A stretch of DNA of 64,000 nt from CAWBRT01 sp963696525. GTDB lineage: Bacteria; Acidobacteriota; Terriglobia; Terriglobales; Acidobacteriaceae. Below the pieces are notes generated by a model that saw only the letters and a program-made list of their open reading frames with translations, did not search any database and was not told the origin of the DNA. Both the position numbers and the translations under genes were made by a program. Positions 28,545 to 36,730 of the stretch are shown in pieces. The stretch lies in contig CAVOKO010000003.1 in NCBI GenBank assembly GCA_963696525.1, forward strand, positions 372,001-436,000, given 5' to 3'. Numbering within the stretch: the stretch's first letter is position 1; every line of letters starts with the position of its first letter.

Positions 28545-29094
28545 TTTTCGTCCTTTACCGTGGATCTTCCAGACGCCGGCGCGGTTTGCATCCGGCGCGG
28601 CGCGCCTTCTTCAGCGCCAGCAGTCCACTCTGCTGGAGTTGCTGATCCCAGCGCCTGACTGATTGAGCGCTGAATCGCTCGAATTGTACTGCAGGTGAGT
28701 AGTTTTGCAAGCCAAAGCTGCATCCGCGAAAGAGGTAATGATCCCGCGACGCTGGGTTCGGAAATTGGGCTTCGAATAGCGGTCGGAGAATGATCCAATA
28801 TGACAAAATCTTTCAGTTACCCCAAGTTCCCGGTATACTCTTTGCGGTAAAGCACCGACAAACGAGGGATATTCCGAACCGTCAGTGGGAACCGGGCTTC
28901 CTGTTTGCAGTCATTTTGGCTGTCGTGCTTAAACTTGGATGCCGGGTCGGCGCGCGTATTCATAAGGTGAAGTTTTCAGTTGCTCGATTTGTTTTGCAAC
29001 ATTTTGCTCGCCAGCGAAGAGCTAGAGCTTAAGAGCTGAGGTGTGATCCACCCCGACGAAGGGGCATACACAAGCGCAGCAGGAGGATGTAGTA
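28545..29094. promoter_or_regulatory. Divergent promoter region before the corrinoid operon
   Basis: No gene is seen. AGGAGG precedes the corrinoid-protein ATG by 9 bases. A small CCCC/GGGG hairpin (CCCCGACGAAGGGG) lies about 30 bases before that ribosome site. I looked for a cobalamin riboswitch core and did not find one. Confidence 0.4.
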
Positions 29095-29736
29095 ATGACT
29101 GGGATACTTGAGCAGATAAAGCAGGCTGTTATCGGCGGCAAGCACAAAGAGATAGAAGCCTTGGTGCAAACTGCTGTTGATGAGAAGGTCGATCTCGGTA
29201 GCATCATCAACACAGCGCTGATCGACGGAATGGATGTAGTTGGCCAACAATTTGCGAGCGGAGAAATTTTTGTTCCAGAGATGCTGATTGCCGCGCTCAC
29301 GATGCAGAAAGGGCTGGCCGCTATCAAGCCTCTGCTCAAGGGGAAAGATTCACAATCTAAGGGGACTGTGCTCATTGGCACGGTAAAAGGCGACCTTCAT
29401 GATATCGGAAAGAACCTTGTCAGCATGATGCTCGAAGGGGCAGGGTTTCAAGTCGTAGATCTGGGAGTCAATCTCGGCATAGAACAGCTCGTTGATAAAG
29501 TTACGGAGATCAAACCGGACATTCTCGGCCTTTCTACTCTGCTCACCACTACCATGCCCGAGATGCAGAAAGTCATCTCAGTCATGCAGCAAAGAGGGCT
29601 GAGGAGCAGCGTGAAAATCATGGTTGGAGGCGCCCCTGTGGATGCGCACTTCGCGGAAAAGATCGGCGCCGATGGCTATGCAAAAGATGCCGCCGGAGCG
29701 GTTCAACTCGCAAGAAGACTTGTTTCTGGTGATTGA
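29095..29736 (+). CDS. Corrinoid (methyl-cobamide carrier) protein, MtbC/MttC-like
   Basis: The product is 213 residues. The N-terminal helical cap (residues 1-85: IKQAVIGGKHKEIEALVQTAVDEKV...LIDGMDVVGQQFASGEIFVPEML) protects the cofactor. The Rossmann-like B12 domain carries the DxHxxG signature in GTVKGDLHDIGKNLVSMML (residues about 98-115), whose histidine is the lower cobalt ligand, followed by GLSTLLTTTMPEM and VGGAPVDAHFAEKIGADGY. Such proteins shuttle a methyl group between a substrate-specific methyltransferase and a second one. It is the first gene of a four-gene operon, and its own methyltransferase partners follow directly. Confidence 0.92.
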   Translation: MTGILEQIKQAVIGGKHKEIEALVQTAVDEKVDLGSIINTALIDGMDVVGQQFASGEIFVPEMLIAALTMQKGLAAIKPLLKGKDSQSKGTVLIGTVKGDLHDIGKNLVSMMLEGAGFQVVDLGVNLGIEQLVDKVTEIKPDILGLSTLLTTTMPEMQKVISVMQQRGLRSSVKIMVGGAPVDAHFAEKIGADGYAKDAAGAVQLARRLVSGD

Positions 29737-29817
29737 TGTGGTATTGGAAAGACCCGGGATTCCAATTCCCTGTGCCCCAACCAGAGTCTTACAGTTCGAT
29801 GAGGAAGAAATCATAAA

Positions 29818-30828
29818 ATGAAATCAACGCCCTACAACCTGATCATGTCGGCTCTCTATAACGGCAAGAAGGGCAGCCGCCCGCCCGCCGCCAGCGTCTG
29901 CTCGATCGTCTGTCATGACCTCATGGATGCTTCAGGAGTATCTTTTCCGGAAGCCCACACCAACGCAGACGCAATGGCCGAGCTTGCCCTCGCGGGACAT
30001 GAGATCATCGGTTTTGACACTGTCATGCCCGAATATAGTGTCCACCAGGAGGCCGCCGCTCTGGGGTGCGATGTGGATTGGGGATCGCGTGACCAGATGC
30101 CAGACAGCCGGAACGCTCCCCATGCCGATTTTTCGGATGTCATCATCCCGGAAAATATTCTTGAGAAGCCGTCCATGCGGGTAGTCCTCGATGCCATTTC
30201 GAAGCTCCGCAGGCAGGTCGGGGGGCAGGTGGCCATCATCGGCAAGGTCATGGGGCCGTGGACTCTCTCCTATCATATGGCAGGAACTCAGAACCTGCTT
30301 CTCCAGGTTGGTCTTGAAGAAAAGGATAAGGTTGTCAAAATGCTGCGACAACTGATGCCTGTAACCATTGCCTTTGCGAAAGCGCAATTTCAGGCCGGAG
30401 CCGATATCGTTGTCCTCGCCGACCATGCTACTGGAAATCTCGTTGGCAGTTATCACTACAGGGACTACCTGCTGGCCATACATCAGGAAATAACATCGGA
30501 GATCGAGGGGCCTCTTATTCTTCATGTGTGCGGAAACTGCCTGGACAGGCTCGAGCTTTTCGCCGATGCGGGCTTCGATGGGTACAACTTTGAATGGCAG
30601 GTGGACTCCAAGGTTGCCGTCCAGAAGGTCGGTCATCGCATGTGCATGGTCGGTAATGTGAACAACCCCAAGACGCTGCTCCAAGGGACTCCGGAAGATG
30701 TCCGGAAACAGGTACGCTATGCGGTTGAGGCCGGAGTTAACATCATCGCTCCAGAATGCGCAATTCCGCTCACCACTCCAATCGAGAACCTGAAGGCGCT
30801 CGTCGCCGCCGTTCATGAAGGTTATTAA
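29818..30828 (+). CDS. UroD/MtaA-family zinc methyltransferase
   Basis: The product is 336 residues, a uroporphyrinogen-decarboxylase-fold TIM barrel of the MtaA/MtbA/CmuA/OdmB group. The zinc ligands of cobamide-dependent members are present: H and C in LILHVCGNCLD (residues about 236-243) and a C-terminal cysteine in IIAPECAIPLTTPIENL. The N-terminal HTNADAMAELALAGHEIIGFDTVMPEY is also typical. Real UroD, which lacks the zinc site, can be excluded. It transfers methyl either from a substrate to the corrinoid or from the corrinoid to a thiol; which one cannot be decided from sequence. GAGGAA lies upstream and the gap to the corrinoid gene is 81 bases. Confidence 0.88.
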   Translation: MKSTPYNLIMSALYNGKKGSRPPAASVCSIVCHDLMDASGVSFPEAHTNADAMAELALAGHEIIGFDTVMPEYSVHQEAAALGCDVDWGSRDQMPDSRNAPHADFSDVIIPENILEKPSMRVVLDAISKLRRQVGGQVAIIGKVMGPWTLSYHMAGTQNLLLQVGLEEKDKVVKMLRQLMPVTIAFAKAQFQAGADIVVLADHATGNLVGSYHYRDYLLAIHQEITSEIEGPLILHVCGNCLDRLELFADAGFDGYNFEWQVDSKVAVQKVGHRMCMVGNVNNPKTLLQGTPEDVRKQVRYAVEAGVNIIAPECAIPLTTPIENLKALVAAVHEGY

Positions 30829-30904
30829 TAAGGGACGAGATCTTCCGTTGCGCGCTATCCAACGTGCTTGGCGCGGGAGAAACAGTTGTGGTCGTGGAGA
30901 GTAG

Positions 30905-31576
30905 ATGGCGCAAATTAAAGCAATAGCCTGCGAGGTCATGCGCGACGAGTGGTCGCAGGTGAATGCGTCCGGAATAGAGACCGTGTTCCTTGAGCAGGGT
31001 CTACATCGATATCCGGAGAAGCTCCACAGAGAATTGCAGGCGGCTCTCGACAGATTAGATGACGGAGACATTATTCTGCTTGGCTATGGCCTGTGTTGCA
31101 ATGCATTGAAAGGAATTCGGGCCGGCAATAAGACGCTCGTCTTACCCCTAGTAGAGGATTGCATTGGCCTTTTCCTGGGTTCGGCCGCTGAATATCTTGT
31201 GCAGTTCAACCGTGAGCCCGCCACCTATTACTTTACCAAGGGCTGGGTTGTGGCCTGCAAAGACCCATATCAGGAGTACCTGAAGAGCTGTGAGCGCTGG
31301 GGTAAGGAAGATGCTGAGTGGATCGCCCATGAAACCATGAAGAATTACCGTCGCGCGGCGTACGTGGATACCCACTGCTATGACATTGCCGAGTATCGCA
31401 ATTACGCGGAGCGCTTCGCATCCTTCTTCGGATTGAAGCTGGAAGACCTTTCAGGTTCGCTCGATTTCTTTCGAGAAATATTGTCCGGCAAATGGGACCG
31501 GTGCCTCGTCATCAAGCCTGGCGAGGAAATATCGGAGGATCGGTTCCGCGAGGCCATGGCCCGGCAGGCAAGGTAA
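30905..31576 (+). CDS. DUF1638 protein
   Basis: The product is 223 residues. The family signature is visible: ILLGYGLCCNALKGI near residue 60 and LVLPLVEDCIGLFLGSAAEYL near 80-100, with conserved cysteines. DUF1638 has no proven function but is repeatedly encoded with corrinoid methyltransferases in methanogens and anaerobic bacteria (general knowledge). The conserved cysteines and its position between the UroD-type and homocysteine-type methyltransferases suggest a metal- or corrinoid-handling partner of this pathway. GGAGAG precedes the ATG. No membrane segments are seen. Confidence 0.85.
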   Translation: MAQIKAIACEVMRDEWSQVNASGIETVFLEQGLHRYPEKLHRELQAALDRLDDGDIILLGYGLCCNALKGIRAGNKTLVLPLVEDCIGLFLGSAAEYLVQFNREPATYYFTKGWVVACKDPYQEYLKSCERWGKEDAEWIAHETMKNYRRAAYVDTHCYDIAEYRNYAERFASFFGLKLEDLSGSLDFFREILSGKWDRCLVIKPGEEISEDRFREAMARQAR

Positions 31577-31714
31577 ATGCCAGAGCTGAGCTTTCACTCT
31601 GGCGCGCCGGAGAGCTACTGTAGATAATGATGTAGACCAGTCCGCTGGCTATCCGCGGCCGGAATAGCCCCATGTTACGCGGCAATGTTACGCGGCAATA
31701 ACGTTGAGGAGTGG

Positions 31715-32617
31715 ATGATGAAAAGCCTTATGGCACGAGTGGCACAAGGGGAAGTTCTCATCTCAGACGGAGCCATGGGTACCTTTCTTCATGCTAAGGG
31801 ACTTGGCCCAGGCGAGTGTCCGGAATCGTGGTGTATCTCGCATCCCGACGTATTGAAGGGCATCGCGGAAGCGTACATTGCCGCTGGATCAGACATCATC
31901 GAGACCAACTCGTTCGGAGGTAGCTCGCTCAAGTTGCAGGCATATGGTCTGGGCAACAAGGTGCGGGAGCTTAATCGGGCGGCGGCCATGCTGGCGAAAG
32001 AGGCGATGGGCGAAAGAGGCTATGTCGCCGCCTCGGTAGGCCCCACTGGCCATTTTGCAAAAGAGGAATACGGCGACGTCTCCACCGAGGAATTGTACGA
32101 AGCCTTTCTGGGACAGGTAACCGCGTTAGCGGAGGGTGGTGCCGATGCGATCTGTGTGGAAACCATGTCTTCGATAGTCGAGGCGGTTCAGGCCATCAAG
32201 GCCGCCAAGGAGAACACGAAGCTGCCTGTCATCTGCACTTTCACCTTTGACCAGAAGCCCAGAGGACTCTTCACCATCATGGGTGTGACTCCCGAGCAGG
32301 CAGCGGAAAAGGCCGCGTCGGCGGGAGCCGACATCGTCGGTGCTAACTGTGGCAACGGTATCTCCAATATGGTTCAGATCGCAAAGCGTATGCGTGAGGT
32401 GTTGCCTAAGATTCCAATTCTTATCCAAGCCAATGCCGGCATGCCGAAGGTCGAGGACGGTAAGACTGTATTTCAAGAAACGCCGGAGTACATGGCGTTC
32501 CAGGTGAAAGAGTTGATCGAAGCTGGCGCCAATATTATCGGCGGCTGTTGCGGAACTACGCCAGATCATATCGCCGCCATGGCAAAGGCGTCGCGCGTGA
32601 TGTTGAAAGCCACGTAA
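31715..32617 (+). CDS. Homocysteine S-methyltransferase family protein (MetH N-domain/BHMT-like)
   Basis: The product is 300 residues, a TIM barrel with the homocysteine-binding zinc site: cysteine in IVGANCGNGISNM (residues about 205-217) and the CC pair in IIGGCCGTTPDHIAAM near 275. The N-terminal LISDGAMGTFLHAKGL and IIETNSFGGSSLKL motifs match the first module of cobalamin-dependent methionine synthase. With a free corrinoid protein encoded in the same operon, the likely reaction is methyl-cobamide plus homocysteine (or another thiol) to methionine. I start at ATG 31715 (GAGGAG upstream), not at the earlier in-frame ATG at 31685. The gene ends 7 bases before a convergent gene. Confidence 0.88.
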   Translation: MMKSLMARVAQGEVLISDGAMGTFLHAKGLGPGECPESWCISHPDVLKGIAEAYIAAGSDIIETNSFGGSSLKLQAYGLGNKVRELNRAAAMLAKEAMGERGYVAASVGPTGHFAKEEYGDVSTEELYEAFLGQVTALAEGGADAICVETMSSIVEAVQAIKAAKENTKLPVICTFTFDQKPRGLFTIMGVTPEQAAEKAASAGADIVGANCGNGISNMVQIAKRMREVLPKIPILIQANAGMPKVEDGKTVFQETPEYMAFQVKELIEAGANIIGGCCGTTPDHIAAMAKASRVMLKAT

Positions 32618-32624
32618 CGCGAAC

Positions 32625-34202
32625 CTAGCTCGCCTCCGTACTAGCTTTCGCCTCTGCCAGTGAGGCGGGCACCGCCCGATGCTTTGCCCACTCACGCAGC
32701 GCCGCGATTTCCTCGGCACGGGTGGTGGACAGAGGAACGGTGGATGTCAGTGCCTGCAATAAAGTCTTGGTGGTCATCGGCTGTTTATCGCTGAACGACT
32801 GATACATGGCCGTCTGGACCGCTGCGTCAATCTCAGCTCCCGAGTAACCTTGGGCCGTCTGCCCTATAGTTTCCAGATCGAACTCCGACGGGCTGCGCTT
32901 ACACCGTGTCAACTGAATGGTGAGGATCAGTTTGCGCTCGGTCTGGTTGGGCAGGTCTACGAAGAAAAGCTCATCGAAGCGGCCCTTTCGGATCAGCTCT
33001 GGCGGCAGCGCGGTAACGTTGTTGCAAGTGGCTGCCACGAAAACCGGTGCCTTGCGATCCTGCATCCAGCCGAGAAAAGCGGCAAGGATGCGCGAGGATA
33101 CCCCGGCATCTACGGAAGCGGAATCCGGCCCGCTCCCGGCAAACACTTTTTCCAGTTCGTCGATCCACAAGACGCAGGGTGCCAGTCCCTCCGCCGTGCG
33201 GAATATCTTTTGCACGCGCTTCTCCGTCTCGCCAATGTACTTGTCAAACACCGCCGCCGTGTCGAACTTCACTAGCGGCAGTTTCCATTCACCGGCCACC
33301 GCCCGCGCGCACAAGCTCTTGCCGCAGCCCTGCACTCCAAGGATGATGGCGCCGCGTGGAGGCTCAAGCCCAAAAGTCCGCGCCTCGTCGGACCATGCGC
33401 CGCGGCGTTGCGCCAGCCAGTGTTTCAGGTTTTCCAGGCCGCCGACACTCGTCATGGTTTCCGGGGCGTCAATGAACTCCAGCATCCCGGTGTGGCGCAG
33501 CAGTTCTTTCTTCGCCTCAAGCACATCGATAACGGTCTGCGGTGACAGTTCGTAGCGTGCCACCAGCGCCTGCGACACGGCGCGCTCGGCCTCCTCTTCC
33601 GTCAAGCCACGCAGATTGCCGGCCATGGCGTCCAAGCCGGCGGCGTCCAGTTTCCGCTTCAACGTATAGCTACGGGACAGGCGGGCGAAAGTTTCGTCGA
33701 TGATTTCACGCAAGCGTTGCGGGCCGGGTAGAGGAATGTCCAAATATTCGACTAAACTCGCCAGTTCCGGCGGCATGCTTAACGAAGGGGCGGTAATCAC
33801 CAGCGTGCGCCGGTTGGCGGAAAAGTTCTGGCCCACGTCGCGCAAACGGCGAACAATCACCGCGTCTTCCATATGGCGATGAAAGTCCTTCAAGATGAAA
33901 ACGGCGTCCGTGGAAAAGCTTTCGATCGTGGCCAAGGCCTGCACCGGCTCGCGGCTGTTGTACATGGCGCCAGCGTTTCCGGTGCCATTCGAAGTGAACT
34001 GGGCAGCGGATGGATTAGAAGGGACACTCCCCGACCGCACCAAGCCATCGGCTATGCTCCACTCGAAGGTGGGCAGGTCCAGCTCGGTGCAGGCGTGCCG
34101 CACCAGATTGACGGCACGCACCTCCTCGACGGTTTCAATGACCACGATGGGAGTAGAGGAGTTTATCAGTATCTTCAGTCGTTCCAGCGCTTCGTCGCCC
34201 AT
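32625..34202 (-). CDS. AAA+ ATPase, Ycf46-like
   Basis: The product is about 525 residues from ATG 34202 (MGDEALERLKILINSSTPIVVIETVEE), the family-like start; longer in-frame starts run into MITE sequence. An N-terminal degenerate ATPase-like domain (residues 1-230) precedes a canonical AAA module: Walker A GVQGCGKSLCARAVAG, Walker B CVLWIDELEKVF, sensor AATCNNVTALPPELIRKGRFDELF and a C-terminal helical lid. The Ycf46 group is conserved in cyanobacteria and many bacteria and is linked to inorganic-carbon physiology in cyanobacteria; its role elsewhere is unknown. It is convergent with the corrinoid operon and transcribed away from the IS element. Confidence 0.85.
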   Translation of the reverse strand: MGDEALERLKILINSSTPIVVIETVEEVRAVNLVRHACTELDLPTFEWSIADGLVRSGSVPSNPSAAQFTSNGTGNAGAMYNSREPVQALATIESFSTDAVFILKDFHRHMEDAVIVRRLRDVGQNFSANRRTLVITAPSLSMPPELASLVEYLDIPLPGPQRLREIIDETFARLSRSYTLKRKLDAAGLDAMAGNLRGLTEEEAERAVSQALVARYELSPQTVIDVLEAKKELLRHTGMLEFIDAPETMTSVGGLENLKHWLAQRRGAWSDEARTFGLEPPRGAIILGVQGCGKSLCARAVAGEWKLPLVKFDTAAVFDKYIGETEKRVQKIFRTAEGLAPCVLWIDELEKVFAGSGPDSASVDAGVSSRILAAFLGWMQDRKAPVFVAATCNNVTALPPELIRKGRFDELFFVDLPNQTERKLILTIQLTRCKRSPSEFDLETIGQTAQGYSGAEIDAAVQTAMYQSFSDKQPMTTKTLLQALTSTVPLSTTRAEEIAALREWAKHRAVPASLAEAKASTEAS

Positions 34203-34276
34203 ATTGCACCCGAACACATGGTACCAGCATGCTCCGGGCGGATACAGAACAGTTTTTCGGCCCATCTGAATGCTAG

Positions 34277-34403
34277 AGCGTGTTTCATAAATATTTCTTT
34301 GAAGGGGATGGGCTTTAGCCCGTCCGTCAATAGCCAACGATAATGCGGGCTTTAGCCCCTGAGGGGATTCGCCGTTCCCTAACTTCGGTTTATGAAACAA
34401 GCT
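34277..34403. mobile_element. MITE with 15-base inverted ends and CTAG target duplication
   Basis: A 127-base non-coding element. The left end AGCGTGTTTCATAAA and the reverse complement of the right end AGCTTGTTTCATAAA differ at one base. It is flanked by CTAG at 34273-34276 and at 34404-34407. The interior carries GGGCTTTAGCCC-type palindromes. Ends and target match the IS5 superfamily, so it was probably mobilised in trans. Confidence 0.75.
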
Positions 34404-34438
34404 CTAGAACCTATCTCATAAATGACGCTCGCGAGTAA

Positions 34439-35250
34439 ATGCTTGCATTGCGAGCGGAGTTGAAGCAAATCAGGTGCATGGCTCATCTCACGGATATGCA
34501 GTGGGAACGTCTCAAGCCCCTGGTGGAGTGGAACCAGAAACGGCGGCCCGATGGACGCGGCCGTCCCTGGAGCGATGCACGCCGAGCACTGAATGGTGTG
34601 CTATGGATTCTGCGAACAGGCGCCCCCTGGCAGGATCTTCCACCACGGTATGGGTCGTACCAGACCTGCCATCGGCGCTTCCAGCAATGGCAGCAAGCCG
34701 GCGTGCTGGACGGTATCTTGTGGGCGTTGTGCGAAGACCTGCTGGCGCGTGGGGAACTCGGGTTGGAGGAGACGTTCATCGATGCCTCCTTCGCGGGGGC
34801 AAAAAGGGGGGCGATCGCATTGGTCCAACACGCTGCGGCAAAGGGAGCAAGATCATGGCAATCGCGGACAGCCATGGTCTTCCTATCGCCGTCCGGGTTA
34901 CAAGCGCTTCGCCGAATGAGTCCACCCTGGTCGAAGCCACGCTCGCCCAACGCCACGTCGCAGCCCTGCCCGAACGAATGATCGGCGACAAGGCTTACGA
35001 CAGCGACCGATTGGATGAGCGGCTGCAGCAACAGCAAGGCGTCGAACTGATCGCGCCCAACCGGCGCAAGCGAAGGCGAACACAAGACGGGCGGCCACTT
35101 CGCCGCTACCTGCGACGCTGGAAGATCGAGCGACTGTTCGCCTGGCTCAAGAACTTTCGCCGGCTGACCAGCCGTTGGGAGCGTCACGCCGCCAACTTCC
35201 TCGGCATGGTTCAGCTCGGCTGCGTGTTGATCTTGTTGAGGCATTTATGA
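34439..35250 (+). CDS. IS5-family transposase made by -1 frameshifting (OrfA-OrfB)
   Basis: Frame A begins by 34439, with a better start at 34478 (MAHLTDMQWERLKPLV), and supplies the DUF4096-like N-terminal domain: GRGRPWSDARRALNGVLWILRTGAPWQDLPPRYG. At A5G6 (34801-34811) the ribosome must slip back one base to continue as KKGGDRIGPTRCGKGSKIMAIADSHGLPIAV. Frame B then holds the DDE parts: FIDAS in frame A, MIGDKAYDSDRLDERL, and RRWKIERLFAWLKNFRRLTSRWE with the catalytic glutamate. This organisation is normal for the IS427/IS1031-like groups. Total length is about 270 residues. Confidence 0.85.
34801..34811 (+). other. Programmed -1 frameshift site (A5G6)
   Basis: AAAAAGGGGGG lies exactly where the two transposase frames must join. 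It is a typical slippery run of IS elements. Confidence 0.75.
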
Positions 35251-35324
35251 GACTGCCTCTAGCAACACGCAGTGGCGAACGGTCGCGGCAGCAAAGTACA
35301 TGCACCTGTTCTTCTCGACCGTGT

Positions 35325-36614
35325 CTACAGTGTGGGTGCGCCTGTTTCGAGGACTGATTCGGTCCCGGTTCTCAGTTCCTCTGCCGTGAGTTGATCGACC
35401 TTGCGCAGTTCGGGGAACAGCCAAGCCCACAGCGCCACCACCAAGACGCTTCCCACGCCGCCGAGAACCACTGCGGGAACGATCCCGAACCAGGCTGCGG
35501 TCACTCCCGACTCAAACTCTCCAAACTGGTTCGAGGTGCCGATAAACAGCATATTCACAGCGCTCACGCGGCCACGCATATCGTCGGGCGTAGCGATCTG
35601 CACCAGGGTTTGGCGAATGATCACGCTAACCATGTCGGCAGCTCCCAGAATCAGCAGCGCCGCCAGCGAGAGCAGCAGGTTACGCGACAGGCCGAAGACA
35701 ATCGTGGCCGCTCCGAAGACCGCAACGCACCACAACATCACCGTGCCAACGTGTTTGCGCAGCCGCCAGTGCGCCACTACCGCGCCCATAAGCGTGGCGC
35801 CGATAGCGGGCGCGCTCCGCAGCAGGCCCAGTCCCCACGGCCCGGTCTTTAAGATGTCGCGGGCATAGACCGGCAGCAGCGCCACCGCTCCGCCCAGCAG
35901 CACCGCGAACAAGTCCAGCGAGATGGCCCCGAGAATGGTCCTGTGCTCGCGGATATAGTGCAAACCCGCCAGCACGCTGCCGAGATCGGTGCCCCTTGGT
36001 TTGGCCGCACGAGCCCGTCCAACGATCGCCGTAGCGATCGCGGCGGATGCCGCGCAGCCGATCACGCCGGCCGCGTACACCGCTTTGGGACCGCCCGTCA
36101 GCGCGTAGACCACACCGCCGAGCATAGGCCCCACCATGGTTGCCGTCTTTTGCAGAGAGCCTTGCCATGCCACCGCGGTGGCGAAGACTTCCTCGGGCAC
36201 AATTTCGGTAAGCAGGGATGCGCGAACCGGGCCGTCGAAGGTGCGCACGACGCCGAGCAGCAAGACGGCCAGGTAAACCGGAGCCACCCTCACCACCCCG
36301 CGCCAGGCAAAGTGGAGCAGGATGCCGGCGCAGATTCCATATCCCAAATAACACGCCACCAGCAAACGCTGCCGTGAAAAGCGGTCAGCCGCATGTCCGG
36401 CAACCAGGAACAGGAGAACGCCTGGAATACACTGTGCCAGCCCCAATAGTCCGAGATCGAGCGGCCGGTGAGTGATCGCATAGACCTGCCAGCCGACTGC
36501 GACCGACACCATCTCAATCGCAATCACGGTCAGCAGCCGCGAAATAACGAAGAGCACGAAGCCGCGATGAGCGAAGGCGGCGAAACGGATTTTGGAATCG
36601 GGGCCGGCGGACAT
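35325..36614 (-). CDS. MFS exporter, EntS-like
   Basis: The product is 429 residues with about twelve transmembrane helices. It belongs to the EntS/macrolide-efflux-like MFS branch: an early FVISRLLTVIAIEMVSVAVGWQVY, the signature AGHAADRFSRQRLLVACY, then GPVRASLLTEIVPEEVFATAVAW and, late, QTLVQIATPDDMRGRVSAVNMLFIG. Members export siderophores or hydrophobic drugs, but no siderophore genes lie nearby. The gene starts with ATG at 36614, and only a weak ribosome site is seen. It is divergent from the methyltransferase gene that follows and sits next to the IS element, so the locus has been open to insertion. Confidence 0.82.
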   Translation of the reverse strand: MSAGPDSKIRFAAFAHRGFVLFVISRLLTVIAIEMVSVAVGWQVYAITHRPLDLGLLGLAQCIPGVLLFLVAGHAADRFSRQRLLVACYLGYGICAGILLHFAWRGVVRVAPVYLAVLLLGVVRTFDGPVRASLLTEIVPEEVFATAVAWQGSLQKTATMVGPMLGGVVYALTGGPKAVYAAGVIGCAASAAIATAIVGRARAAKPRGTDLGSVLAGLHYIREHRTILGAISLDLFAVLLGGAVALLPVYARDILKTGPWGLGLLRSAPAIGATLMGAVVAHWRLRKHVGTVMLWCVAVFGAATIVFGLSRNLLLSLAALLILGAADMVSVIIRQTLVQIATPDDMRGRVSAVNMLFIGTSNQFGEFESGVTAAWFGIVPAVVLGGVGSVLVVALWAWLFPELRKVDQLTAEELRTGTESVLETGAPTL

Positions 36615-36730
36615 TACTATTTACTTTGCCAAGAATACGGGTAAATGTCACCCTCCCGGCCGGGGCGGAGCCGGTGACCACCGGACTGCGGCGTCCCCGA
36701 GGGCTGCGCCAGCGCGCACACTCAAACAGC

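Larger units (their letters stand above)
34408..35258 (+). mobile_element. IS5-family insertion sequence, complete, CTAG target duplication
   Basis: The 851-base element is flanked by CTAG at 34404-34407 and 35259-35262. Its ends share the inverted core TCTCATAAATG (left AACCTATCTCATAAATG; right end, reversed, AGGCAGTCTCATAAATG). It carries two overlapping frames for one DDE transposase and has inserted exactly at the right-hand CTAG of the adjacent MITE. It looks intact and recent. Confidence 0.85.

Noticed and set aside
28545..29094. Cobalamin riboswitch before the corrinoid operon
   Set aside because: The conserved B12-box (GCCACTG-type) and core were looked for and not seen.
29818..30828. 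Heme-pathway uroporphyrinogen decarboxylase (hemE)
   Set aside because: The zinc ligands HVC and the C-terminal cysteine plus the corrinoid operon context identify a methyltransferase.
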